Shown here: positions 29,901-37,283 of the stretch, piece after piece
Layout of the letters: each line of letters opens with the position of its first letter
Position numbering within the stretch: position 1 is the stretch's first letter
Source of the DNA: Crossiella sp. S99.2
Lineage (GTDB): Bacteria > Actinomycetota > Actinomycetes > Mycobacteriales > Pseudonocardiaceae
Direction: 5' to 3'
DNA length: 64,000 bases
Assembly: GCF_023094165.1 (NCBI RefSeq)
Contig: NZ_JALMDK010000009.1
Coordinates: forward strand, 257,085-321,084
Notes under the pieces: model-generated
Told to the model about the DNA's origin: nothing
Seen by the model: the letters and a program-made list of their open reading frames with translations, nothing else
The model's database searches: none
Program-made: the position numbers and the translations under genes

Positions 29901-30864
29901 CGCCGTCGATGACCACCACCAGGTGCGGTTCACCGCCGGGGTGCCCGGCCTCCGGGTCGAACCGGCGGCGCTGGGCCAGCAGGTCCTCCAGCATGGCCTC
30001 GATGCCGGGCACGGTCGGCGCGACCAGCCGCAGCGGGCCCAGCGCGTCGGTCTTCTCCGGGTGCAGTGCGTGCGGCAGCCACTTCACCCACTCCCAGTCC
30101 GGGCGCTCGTCCCGGCCCGCACACACCGCGATCCGCAGGTCCTCCGGGGTTTGCAGGGTGGCCAGCGAGGCGACCAGGGCCCTGGCCAGGCCGACCACCC
30201 GGTCGCTGTCGCCGCGCAGGTGGATCCGGCCGAACCCGGTGACCGCGATGGCCAGCGGCAGGCCGGGGATGGCGGTGAAGGTGCTGATGAACCGGCGCAA
30301 AGCCAAGGCGGACAACGGTTCCAGCTGTTCGAGGGGTTTGGTGTCCGGCGCGATGATCGCGGTGGACAGGCTCTGCGCGCCTGCTCCGATCCGGGCCACC
30401 GCGAAGTCCGGGTCGTCCCGGCGGCGTTCCCACAGCCGGTAGCTCGCGGCCACCGACCACAGCGCCCGCGGTTCGGGGTGCAGGTAGGCCAGCGCGTCCC
30501 GCTGCCGGTGCGCGGTGCGCCGCACCCGCAGCCGGTGCTGGGCCAGTCCACGCAGGTAGGACCGCCTGGCAAGGCCCATTTCGCGTTTGCTGGGGCCGCC
30601 GCCGGTGACGAAGGTCATCACGATCATGCCGACCGCGGCCACCCCGAACAGGCCGAGGACGACGTACCGCAGCGTGCCCGCGGCCGAACCGGAGAACAGC
30701 AGCACGGACGCGCCGAGCACGGCGATCATCGGCAGCATCATCAGCGCCTGCTGCCACTGCCTGCCCGCCGGCGCCGGGATCTCCGGCGGCGCGTCGATGA
30801 CCAGCTCGCCGGAGGGCAGCTCGGGCGCGGGTCTGCGCTGCGGCCGCCGCACCACGATCGTCGC
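26911..30864 (-). CDS. eccC: Type VII secretion ATPase EccC (fused EccCa/EccCb)
   Basis: This 1317-residue FtsK/SpoIIIE-type motor drives ESX export. Two membrane helices lie near residues 40-90 (ALMMLPMIAVLGASVLLFSG and LRYVVLGLFGVAAVGMIVM). Three ATPase domains follow, with Walker A motifs GATGAGKSE, GAPHSGRST and GGPESGKTT and Walker B LFVVCDEF in the first. All three P-loops keep the Lys or Arg-Ser variant expected; the second has Arg in place of Lys, as is common for degenerate EccC domains 2. I chose GTG 30864 because AAGGAGGA sits 5 bases upstream; the ATG at 30882 would put that site inside the gene. It is divergent from the WXG100 pair. Confidence 0.95.
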   Translation of the reverse strand, partial: ATIVVRRPQRRPAPELPSGELVIDAPPEIPAPAGRQWQQALMMLPMIAVLGASVLLFSGSAAGTLRYVVLGLFGVAAVGMIVMTFVTGGGPSKREMGLARRSYLRGLAQHRLRVRRTAHRQRDALAYLHPEPRALWSVAASYRLWERRRDDPDFAVARIGAGAQSLSTAIIAPDTKPLEQLEPLSALALRRFISTFTAIPGLPLAIAVTGFGRIHLRGDSDRVVGLARALVASLATLQTPEDLRIAVCAGRDERPDWEWVKWLPHALHPEKTDALGPLRLVAPTVPGIEAMLEDLLAQRRRFDPEAGHPGGEPHLVVVIDGGSTIGSDHLMTGGGVEGVTVLDLTTLPPRALDRAAVVLEVAADGTLTSETIDGETELGVADELDAIAAEGLARQLAPLRGADGGRGEQPLSASLGLGELLDIGDPYLFDPTRTWVQRPNRDKLRIRFGVRADGTPIEIDLKESAQDGMGPHGLLVGATGAGKSELLRTLVLALAVTHPPSSLNFALIDFKGGATFTKLDRLPHTSAVITNLAEELPLVDRMTDAINGELIRRQELLRAAGNFSSLRDYEKARAAGAPLPEVPTLFVVCDEFSELLSAKPDFIDMFVQIGRIGRALGVHLLLASQRLEEGRLRGLDTYLSYRIGLRTFSEAESRVVLGVGDAFALPRAPGHGFLKSGTEPMVRFRSAYVSGVHRRAEAGSSGAGPRAPRLMAYSTAYLAPPADTTPVVTAPEDPDEGVGESLLDVLVERFEGKGVPAHQVWLPPLAESPSLDQLLGTPVEDPIRGLGITEPRLAGRLLAVAGIVDRPLEQRREHLVLDLSAATGHALVVGAPHSGRSTALRTLITSLALTHTPREVQFYCLDFGGGSLGALTGLPHVGGVAGRQNAGAVRRTVAEVVTALTHRERLFAEHDIDGMAEFRRLRAEGRFAEEVHGDVFLVVDGWATLRKEFEDLEDPVADIAARGLSYGIHVLAACGRSFDLRPNIRDLFGSRIELRLGDPLDTMVDRASASAVPENAPGRGVSMGKHQLLLALPRIDGGNDPRDLPAGVAELVSGVARGWHGPRAPKVRMLPASLSYPDLIAMDEQHRLVTGIAERDLAPVHWDYKADPHHLLLGGPESGKTTFLRVLARRIQETMTPEQARIVLIDHRRGLLGEVGAPYLLGYGTDKATTGRLMTEAATALTERLPGKNITPEQLRTRNWWAGPEIFVLVDDYDLVASQYDNPMLPLLDYLPQGRDVGLHVVLARRTGGAGRAMFEQFFTRLRDVGSPGLMLSGDKEEGPLLGGLKAEKLPPGRGWLVDRRDSARLVQLAWLPPGEA

Positions 30865-31032
30865 CACGGATTCCTCCTTCATCGGCTGGGGAATCCGATC
30901 GTCCTGGAATGCGTGGGCCGGGAAATGGCGGTGGCAGGAAGGTGCCGTGACCGCCGTGCGATGCCGCGCTCCGCTTTAGCGTCAGGTCGACCGGAATACA
31001 CGGCATTGGCCGTCCGAATGAGGGGAGCCCGC

Positions 31033-31338
31033 ATGTCCGGGCAAATTCACGGTGCGGTAAGCGGAATCGCGCAGACCGGTACCGCCGCCACGAACATCGC
31101 GCAGAGCATCGACGGTCACCGGCAGCGGGCCACCGCCCAGGCCGACGCGCTCAGCGGCGCCTGGGAGGGCCAGGCCAAGGTCAGCTTCGACCAGGCCTTC
31201 GACAACTGGGTGACCGGGGTGCAGCGGGTGGTGGCCTCGCTGACCGAGCTGGGCGAGAACGTCACCTTCGCCTCGCGCACCTACGAGCAGCAGGACCAGG
31301 ACTCCGCCGGTGGTTTCGCCGGACTGACCACCACCTGA
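31033..31338 (+). CDS. WXG100 protein, EsxB-like
   Basis: The 101-residue helical-hairpin protein has the WEG turn motif (SGAWEGQAKVSFDQAF) near residue 43. WXG100 proteins pair as heterodimers and are ESX substrates. The end YEQQDQDSAGG resembles the YxxxD/E secretion signal carried by the EsxB/CFP-10-like partner. ATG 31033 follows AGGGGAG. The second WXG100 gene follows after 47 bases, and EccC lies divergently. Confidence 0.9.
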   Translation: MSGQIHGAVSGIAQTGTAATNIAQSIDGHRQRATAQADALSGAWEGQAKVSFDQAFDNWVTGVQRVVASLTELGENVTFASRTYEQQDQDSAGGFAGLTTT

Positions 31339-31385
31339 GCCGCTCGCGTACTGATCTGATTGCGTTCTGAACAGGGGAGCAGGAA

Positions 31386-31691
31386 ATGGTAGACGTCGTT
31401 CGCGGAAACTTCGGACAGCTCGATGGATTCGCGCAGCAGTTGCTGGGCACCATCAACCAGATTCAGTCCGAGATGGACCAGATGGCCCAGGCCGCCGGAA
31501 TCACCGGTTCGGACTGGACGGACACCGGTGGTGGCGAGTTCGGCGGTGTGCACGATGCCTGGAAGGCGGTCAGCCAGCAGCGTCAGGAGCTGGTGGAGCA
31601 GATCCGCGGCGGTGTGCAGAACACCAACACGAACCTGCAGACCGCGTTGCAGCAGTCCATCTCGCGGATCGGCAGCACCTCGATCGGCTGA
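31386..31691 (+). CDS. WXG100 protein, EsxA-like
   Basis: The 101-residue partner protein shows the turn as SDWTDTGGGEF, so the motif is WTD rather than WXG, with a following region rich in Gln (QQRQELVEQIRGGVQNTN). Its size and position after the EsxB-like gene support a heterodimer. GGGGAGCAGGAA precedes the ATG at 31386. A terminator follows the stop. Confidence 0.88.
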   Translation: MVDVVRGNFGQLDGFAQQLLGTINQIQSEMDQMAQAAGITGSDWTDTGGGEFGGVHDAWKAVSQQRQELVEQIRGGVQNTNTNLQTALQQSISRIGSTSIG

Positions 31692-31706
31692 CCTCGGCAC
31701 CCAGGC

Positions 31707-31738
31707 CCCGGTCCGCGCCAGCGGCGGACCGGGGTTTG
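31707..31738 (+). terminator. Terminator after the WXG100 pair
   Basis: CCCCGGTCCGC (31707-31717) pairs perfectly with GCGGACCGGGG (31725-31735), followed by TTT. The mycP gene converges from the other side with its stop at 31746. Confidence 0.75.
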
Positions 31739-31745
31739 TGGTGTG

Positions 31746-33038
31746 TCAGCGTTCCACCGGCGGGGGCGGCAGCAGGAACACCTGCTCGGGCAGCTCCTCC
31801 CGGACCGGGGCAGCGGGCAGTGGATCGGTGGTGCTCGCGGCCCAGCGCCTGCGGCGGCCGCGCGGCAGCACCACCGCGATCAGCACCGCCAGCACCGCCG
31901 CGCCCACGGCTGCCGCGGCGCCGGCCTTGGCCTGCTCGCCCGCGTCCCGCCACCAGGCTTCCGCGCTGAGCCGGGCCACATCCGGCGCGGGATGGGTCAG
32001 CGGCGGCACCGGCACCGGGGCCACCGCGGACAGGCCGTCGGTGACCGCGCGATACGGGTCGACCACGCCCGCGCCGTAGCCCGGACTGCCCTTGCCGCCG
32101 CGCGCCGGGGTGGCGGTGGCCAGCAGTCGCCGGGTCACCTCGGCCGCGGACAGCTCCGGCCAGCGGGCGCGGACCAGCGCGGCGGTCCCGGCCACGAACG
32201 GCGCGGCGAAACTGGTGCCGGTGAAGTAGGTGTGCCCGCCGGCGCGGGTCGGGCCGAGCACGCCTGCCCCTGGCGCGACCAGGTCCACGAAGTCGCCGAG
32301 CTGGGAGGCGGGCAGTTTCGCGCCGTCGATGTCGATCGCGCCTACCCCGAGCACCCCGGGGTAGGCGGCCGGGTAGGAGGGCCGGGAGGCGAGCGGGCTG
32401 TCCGGCTGCTGGTTCCCGGCCGCGGCCACCACCAGCACGTCCTTGCTGACCGCGTAGGCCACCGCGTCCCGGATGTGCCCGTTGTCCACCGGCCCGGACA
32501 CCGACAGGTTGAGCACCTTGACGCCCTGGTCCACCGCCCACCAGATGCCGCGGGCCAGCACCACCGGGTCGATCGCGGCCGCGCCGCCGTTGTCGGTCAG
32601 GTCCCGGTCGCTGACCCGCACCGGCAGGATCCGCGCGCCCGGCGCGATGCCGCGGAACCCGATCCGGTCCGCCTCGCCTGCCGCGATGATCCCGGCCACC
32701 GCGGTGCCGTGCGAGACGCAGTCGAAGTTGCCGGGCAGGCCGCCGAGGTAGTAGAAGTCCCGGCCCCGCAACACCTTTGACGCCAGCTGCGGGTGATCGG
32801 CGTCCACTCCCGAGTCCACCACGGCCACTGTCACCCCGGCCCCGTCGCTGAACGGCCAGGCCCGGTCCGGGGCCAGAACCTGTTGGGCCCACGGCAATTG
32901 CGCGATCTCCGGCCGAGCAGGGGTGGGGTTGTGGCAGGTGCCGGGCGGCGGCGCGGCCAGGGCGAGCCCGCCGCCCGCGCCGAGGCCGAGCAGCGTGGCC
33001 GCCAGGAAAACGGTGGCGTGCAGGCGAATGCGTCCCAT
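31746..33038 (-). CDS. mycP: Type VII secretion-associated serine protease mycosin
   Basis: The 430-residue subtilisin-family protease has a signal peptide at residues 1-28, a catalytic Asp in VAVVDSGVD, His in SHGTAVAG and Ser in GTSFAAPFVAG. A C-terminal membrane helix (AAAAVGAAVLAVLIAVVL) is followed by a short basic tail. Mycosins sit on the outer membrane face and are needed for ESX stability. The chosen ATG 33038 gives a clean signal peptide; the open frame continues 29 codons upstream with no such features. Confidence 0.94.
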   Translation of the reverse strand: MGRIRLHATVFLAATLLGLGAGGGLALAAPPPGTCHNPTPARPEIAQLPWAQQVLAPDRAWPFSDGAGVTVAVVDSGVDADHPQLASKVLRGRDFYYLGGLPGNFDCVSHGTAVAGIIAAGEADRIGFRGIAPGARILPVRVSDRDLTDNGGAAAIDPVVLARGIWWAVDQGVKVLNLSVSGPVDNGHIRDAVAYAVSKDVLVVAAAGNQQPDSPLASRPSYPAAYPGVLGVGAIDIDGAKLPASQLGDFVDLVAPGAGVLGPTRAGGHTYFTGTSFAAPFVAGTAALVRARWPELSAAEVTRRLLATATPARGGKGSPGYGAGVVDPYRAVTDGLSAVAPVPVPPLTHPAPDVARLSAEAWWRDAGEQAKAGAAAAVGAAVLAVLIAVVLPRGRRRRWAASTTDPLPAAPVREELPEQVFLLPPPPVER

Positions 33039-33158
33039 CCTGCGATGGTCCGGCCTGGCGGGCCCGCGCGGCCGGGCCTGGCCGCAAGCTGTCAGCGTGC
33101 GCCGGATCCTGTTGCGCCGCAGCACACTTGGCCTCTCGAACCCGGTGCAGGAGGAACA

Positions 33159-33512
33159 GTGACCGATCAGGGGATCCAGCAGCTGGCGGATTCGGTGCGC
33201 AGGCTGCGCGAAGGCATGCGGGACATCACCGGCACCGCCGACTCACCGGACGGGCTGATCAGCGCGACCGTCGGCGCCCGCGGTGAGCTGCTGGAACTGG
33301 AGCTGAACCCGCGCGTGTACCGGCAGCCCGATTCGGAGCTGCTGGCCGCGGACATCGTGGAGACCATCCAGCGCGCGGTGGCCGCGGCCCAGCGGGAGGT
33401 CTTCGAGCTGGTCAAGGAGTTCCTGCCGATGGACGCCGATCCGGCGAGCACCGACCTGGACTTCGACCCGTTCCTGCACGCCGTCTCGGACCAGCGCAAG
33501 ACCTGGGTCTAG
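33159..33512 (+). CDS. YbaB/EbfC-family DNA-binding protein
   Basis: The 117-residue protein has the YbaB fold (residues about 5-95): an N-terminal helix, then TVGARGELLELELNPRVYR beta strands and the long C-terminal helix. YbaB proteins bind DNA as dimers and are often found in ESX loci of actinobacteria. GTG 33159 follows GGAGGA. The stop overlaps the convergent lipoprotein gene by 4 bases (CTAG). It is divergent from mycP. Confidence 0.85.
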   Translation: MTDQGIQQLADSVRRLREGMRDITGTADSPDGLISATVGARGELLELELNPRVYRQPDSELLAADIVETIQRAVAAAQREVFELVKEFLPMDADPASTDLDFDPFLHAVSDQRKTWV

Positions 33513-34021
33513 GCCGGGCCCAGCCGGATGACCGCGACCCCGTCGCGCACGGCCACGACCTGGGTGCGCAGCCCGTTGGTGGTGAGCCAGCCGCCGGTCC
33601 TGGCCACCACGAAGGTCATCGCCGGGGAACCGGCGGTGGCGCCGACCAGCGAGCACTGCACGCCCTGGTCGCAGTTGAACTCGATCCGGCCACTGGGGAA
33701 GGTCAGGTTCAGCGTGACCGAGTCCGCCTCGATCTTGGCCACCCGCACCGTGCCGACCTGCTGCTTGACCAGGTTGATCGTGGCGGGTTTGTCCAGCAGC
33801 ACCTCGCAGGTCCCGTCCGTGCAGGCGCGCAGATTGCTGCCGTCGGCGGCCGCGGTGGGCAGCGGCGCGGGCGGCGGTGGTGGCGGGGTGCTGCTGGAAC
33901 TCGGTGCGGTGCTGCTGGCGGGCGTCGTCGAGGAGGTGGCCGGGGCGGGCGCGGTCGTGGCGCACCCGCCCAGCAGCAGCGCGGCAACGCCCGCCAGCAG
34001 GGGGAGACAGGTTCGGTTCAC
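33509..34021 (-). CDS. Predicted lipoprotein
   Basis: The 170-residue protein begins with a signal peptide and the lipobox LLLGGC, then a Ser/Thr/Pro linker of about 35 residues and a beta-rich domain with two cysteines (RACTDGTCEVLL) plus a second pair (FNCDQGVQCSLVG). I do not recognise the domain. The start is GTG 34021, inferred from the signal peptide. It follows the TgpA-like gene on the same strand after 53 bases. Confidence 0.75.
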   Translation of the reverse strand: MNRTCLPLLAGVAALLLGGCATTAPAPATSSTTPASSTAPSSSSTPPPPPPAPLPTAAADGSNLRACTDGTCEVLLDKPATINLVKQQVGTVRVAKIEADSVTLNLTFPSGRIEFNCDQGVQCSLVGATAGSPAMTFVVARTGGWLTTNGLRTQVVAVRDGVAVIRLGPA

Positions 34022-34074
34022 CGCCTCATGCTGGCCAGACCGCCGCTGCGATGGGGCGGTCTGGCCGGAAGCTG

Positions 34075-36156
34075 TCAGGCGGTGCGCGGATCCAGCGCGG
34101 CGCGCAGCCGGTCGCGGAGGGATCCGTTGCGGGACAAGCTCTTGCGCACCTGTCGCTCGGCGTCCCAGGCTCGGTCGGTCAGCTCGGCGGTGGCCGGGGC
34201 GCCGGACCACAGCGCGGTGTCCACGGTGCCTGCCAGCAGCCGCAGGGTGTCCACGGTGAACCGGTCGGCCAGCGGCGCGGCCGCGATGGCCAGATCGCGC
34301 ACGGTCATGCCAGGGGTCACCGGGATCCGGAAGGCGCGCAACCGGTCCCGCACCTCGGCCACCGCCCCGGTCACCGCGGCCGCGCCGGTGGCCCGGCGCC
34401 GTCGCCAGCGCCGCAGCAGCCGCCACAACGGCACTCCGGCCAGCCACAGCACCGGCAGCGCGAGCACCAGTCCGAGCAGCGACCACCACAGCCACTGCCA
34501 GCCACCGGCGGCCGTTTCCTCTTCGCTGTCACCGGTTCCGGTGGCGGGCAGGTCGGGGTCGCGCAGGTCCGCTGGCGCGGGCAGCTTCTGCCGGGCCTGA
34601 TTGGTCAGGTCGGCCAGGCCGCCGCTGTCGGCGTTGCTGTCCCTGGCCGCGGTTTTGGTCGGGTCCAGTGCCACCCAGCCGAAGCCCTGCACCGCGACCT
34701 CGGGCCAGGCCAGCACATCCCGGTTGCGCACCACCCGCCGTCCGTCCGCGGTGGCGGTGGCCGGTGCGGCGAAACCGACCGCGACCCGGGCCGGGATGCC
34801 CAGCAACCGGGCCAGCGCGACGTAGGCGGTGGCGAACTGCTCGCTGGTGCCTTCCTTGTCCTCCAACAGGAACTTCCGGATCTGCGGCCAGCCGTGCCCG
34901 GTCGGCAGCTCGTTGCTGACGGACACCTTGTAGTGCTCGGTGAGGTAGCGCTGCAATTGCAGGGCGGACTGGAAGGTCGCGCGCAGTCCTTTGGCGGCCT
35001 CGGTGGCCAGTTCGGCCACGCCGGGCGGGATTTCGCCGATGTCGTCCCGCCAGCCGGGCACCTCCGGGTCGATCGCCGCGTCCAGGAGCCCCTCGGCCTG
35101 GGGTTCCCACCAGGCGAGCCGGTAGTTGGTGATGCCGCCGGGTCCGAACAGCATGCCGTTGTCCGGGCCCACCAAGGGATCCAGGCCGGTCACCGCGGCG
35201 GGCCAGGGCTGGCTGGGCAGCCAGCGCCCGCTGCCGGGCAGCGTGGTGATGTCGGCTTCCCGGCGTTGCGGGTCGAGCAGGCCGGGTGGCGGCGCGAGTT
35301 CGGCGCCCAGGCGCTGGAAGTACTCGTCGGGCCGCCAGTTCGTCCCGTCGAAGTGGGTCAGCACCACCGTGGTCCAACGGTCCACCTTGGCCGAGCCGGT
35401 GTAGGAGAACACCGTCCGGTCCGGGGCGCGCAGCCGGGCCGCGATCTCGTCCAGGGGACTGGCGGTGGGCGCGGGCGGCAGCGGCGTGGTCCGCTCGTCC
35501 TTGAGCGAATAAGCCGGGCGCCCCAACGGATCCGCCAGCACCGCGAGTCCCGAGCCGGCCAGCGCGGCGCCGATCACCGCGGCCAGCGCCACCGGCCGCA
35601 CCCGCCCGCGCACCAGCGTCAGCACGCCGGCGGCGGCGTAGCCCAGCGCGGCGGCCACCGCGAGTCCTTCGGGCGCGGGCGCGTAGAGCTGGCTCAGGCC
35701 CAGCACCGCCGCACTCGGCAGCAACGCGGGCAGCGGACCGCGGGCCCGGTGCGCCAGTTCGATCCCGAGCAGTCCGGCGCCCAGCACCAGCAGCGGCACG
35801 AACAGCAGCAGTTCCGGTTCGGGCCGGGCAGGCCAGGTCGAGTCCAGGGCCTGCTGCCAGGAGTCGACCAGCCCGGCGCCCAGCGCGGCCAGGGTGTCCC
35901 CGGTCGGCAACCCGGCCAGCGTGGTCGGGAACAGCTCGGTCTGCACGATGCCCAGCAGCCCGGCCACACCGAGCAGCAATGGCCGCCACGGCGTCAGCGC
36001 CGGGTACCGCGCCACCAGCTCGCTGCCCGCGGCCAGCACCAGGGTGACCACCAGCACCGAGGGCAGCAGCTCCGCGAGCCCGAACACCGGCGCGAACAGC
36101 AATCCGGCCACCGCGCCGGCCAGCAGCACCCCGGCCAGGGTTTGTCGTGTGCTCAT
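34075..36156 (-). CDS. TgpA-family membrane protein with degenerate transglutaminase-like domain
   Basis: The 693-residue protein has six or so N-terminal membrane helices (residues about 5-220), an outer domain with a transglutaminase-like core (about 385-500), one more helix near 560 and a cytosolic C-terminal domain. In active transglutaminase-like domains the core carries GxCxxFA and DxHAWVE; here these read GTSEQFATAYVALARLLGIPARV and DVLAWPEV, so Cys is Ser and His is Leu. The Asp-containing end GWVALDPTKT is kept. It is probably not a protease or transferase. The ATG at 36156 overlaps the DUF58 stop (ATGA). It forms an operon with DUF58 and the FN3 protein. Confidence 0.85.
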   Translation of the reverse strand: MSTRQTLAGVLLAGAVAGLLFAPVFGLAELLPSVLVVTLVLAAGSELVARYPALTPWRPLLLGVAGLLGIVQTELFPTTLAGLPTGDTLAALGAGLVDSWQQALDSTWPARPEPELLLFVPLLVLGAGLLGIELAHRARGPLPALLPSAAVLGLSQLYAPAPEGLAVAAALGYAAAGVLTLVRGRVRPVALAAVIGAALAGSGLAVLADPLGRPAYSLKDERTTPLPPAPTASPLDEIAARLRAPDRTVFSYTGSAKVDRWTTVVLTHFDGTNWRPDEYFQRLGAELAPPPGLLDPQRREADITTLPGSGRWLPSQPWPAAVTGLDPLVGPDNGMLFGPGGITNYRLAWWEPQAEGLLDAAIDPEVPGWRDDIGEIPPGVAELATEAAKGLRATFQSALQLQRYLTEHYKVSVSNELPTGHGWPQIRKFLLEDKEGTSEQFATAYVALARLLGIPARVAVGFAAPATATADGRRVVRNRDVLAWPEVAVQGFGWVALDPTKTAARDSNADSGGLADLTNQARQKLPAPADLRDPDLPATGTGDSEEETAAGGWQWLWWSLLGLVLALPVLWLAGVPLWRLLRRWRRRRATGAAAVTGAVAEVRDRLRAFRIPVTPGMTVRDLAIAAAPLADRFTVDTLRLLAGTVDTALWSGAPATAELTDRAWDAERQVRKSLSRNGSLRDRLRAALDPRTA

Positions 36157-37283
36157 CCGGTCACCGCGTTCCACCGGCGCACCGCCGCGGCCGCGTCTAC
36201 CGCCCGGATCACCCGCCCGGCCGGGATCGGCGTCACCGACTCGCCCAGCGCGACCACGGTGGTCGCCGGGTACCGCGCCCGCAGCCTGGCCAGCGCGGTC
36301 GACTCGTCCAGCGTCACCCCGGTCACCACGACCAGCGCGCCGTCCCGGCTCCGGGACTGGGCCAGCGACGGCGGGGCCAGCGCGGCCGAGGCGTCCTGGG
36401 GCAGTTCGCACAGTTCGTCCAGCAACCGCCGCGCGGCCGCTGGACCGTCCGAAGTGGACAGATCAACCCCGCCGGGGGTGACCAGCCTGCACCGCTGACC
36501 GCCGAGCGCGGCCGCGTGCAGCACCGAGGCGGCCACCTCCACCGCCTCCTCGAACCCTTGCGCGGACAGCGATTCCGCCCTGGTGTCCAGCAGCAGGGTG
36601 AGCCGCGGCTGGTCCGGATCGGCGTACTGGCGCACCATCAGCCGCCCGGTGCGCGCCGCCGCCTTCCAGTGCAGGTGCCGGACCTCGTCGCCGGGCTGGT
36701 ACTCGCGGACCTCGCGCAGGTCCAGCGAGCCGTGCAGATCCTCGGCCACCCGGCCCTCGTGGTGGTGCCGGGGCGTGCCGCGCACGGCCAGCCGCAGCGG
36801 GTGCCTGCGCGGATGCACCCACACGGTGGCCGCGGTGCCGGTGGACAGCGTGCCGCGGGCCAGGCCCAGCGGATCGGTGCGTTCCAGCACCAGCGGCCCC
36901 ACCGGCAGCCGCCCGCGTTTCTGGGTGGACAGTTCGTAGTGGTAGCTGGCCTCGGTGCCTGGTGGCAGCGCGTTGACCCGCACCTCGTGCACGCCCTCGC
37001 CGAGCCGGTCGCCCGCGGTGAACGCGACCTGCCGCCGGGGGCCGGGGTTGCGCACCAGCAACCGGGCCAGCGCGGGCCGGCCGCGCTCGACCCGGTCCGG
37101 GTAGACCTCCCTGGTCACCGCCACTTTCGGCCGTCGCACCACCAGCGCCAGCGCCGCGCCGACCGCGCCCGCGCACAGCCCGCCGAGCGCCCGCAGCAGC
37201 GGATGCCCGGCGAGCACCCCGGCGATCAGCAGCAGCACCGCGAACACCAGCACGGCGAGGCCGCGCCGGGTCAGCCTGGTCAC
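36153..37283 (-). CDS. DUF58 (vWA-like) membrane protein
   Basis: The 376-residue protein has two N-terminal membrane helices (residues about 8-45) and the DUF58 hallmark EYQPGDEVRHLHWKAAARTGRLMVRQY near 205-235. A vWA-like region with LLLDTRAES follows. DUF58 genes generally accompany MoxR and TgpA genes; here MoxR is 16 kb away. GTG 37283 overlaps the stop of the FN3 gene (GTGA). The set may help assemble or regulate cell-envelope complexes, which is inference. Confidence 0.88.
   Translation of the reverse strand: MTRLTRRGLAVLVFAVLLLIAGVLAGHPLLRALGGLCAGAVGAALALVVRRPKVAVTREVYPDRVERGRPALARLLVRNPGPRRQVAFTAGDRLGEGVHEVRVNALPPGTEASYHYELSTQKRGRLPVGPLVLERTDPLGLARGTLSTGTAATVWVHPRRHPLRLAVRGTPRHHHEGRVAEDLHGSLDLREVREYQPGDEVRHLHWKAAARTGRLMVRQYADPDQPRLTLLLDTRAESLSAQGFEEAVEVAASVLHAAALGGQRCRLVTPGGVDLSTSDGPAAARRLLDELCELPQDASAALAPPSLAQSRSRDGALVVVTGVTLDESTALARLRARYPATTVVALGESVTPIPAGRVIRAVDAAAAVRRWNAVTG

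Noticed and set aside
27145-31338. A 1397-residue plus-strand frame running opposite eccC into the EsxB-like gene
   Set aside because: It is the antisense frame of a high-GC gene. Only the last 101 residues from ATG 31033 are a real WXG100 protein; the rest has no domain.
33877-36498. An 873-residue plus-strand frame opposite the TgpA-like gene
   Set aside because: Composition is Gly/Gln/Arg-rich shadow; the opposite strand encodes clear membrane helices and a transglutaminase-like fold.
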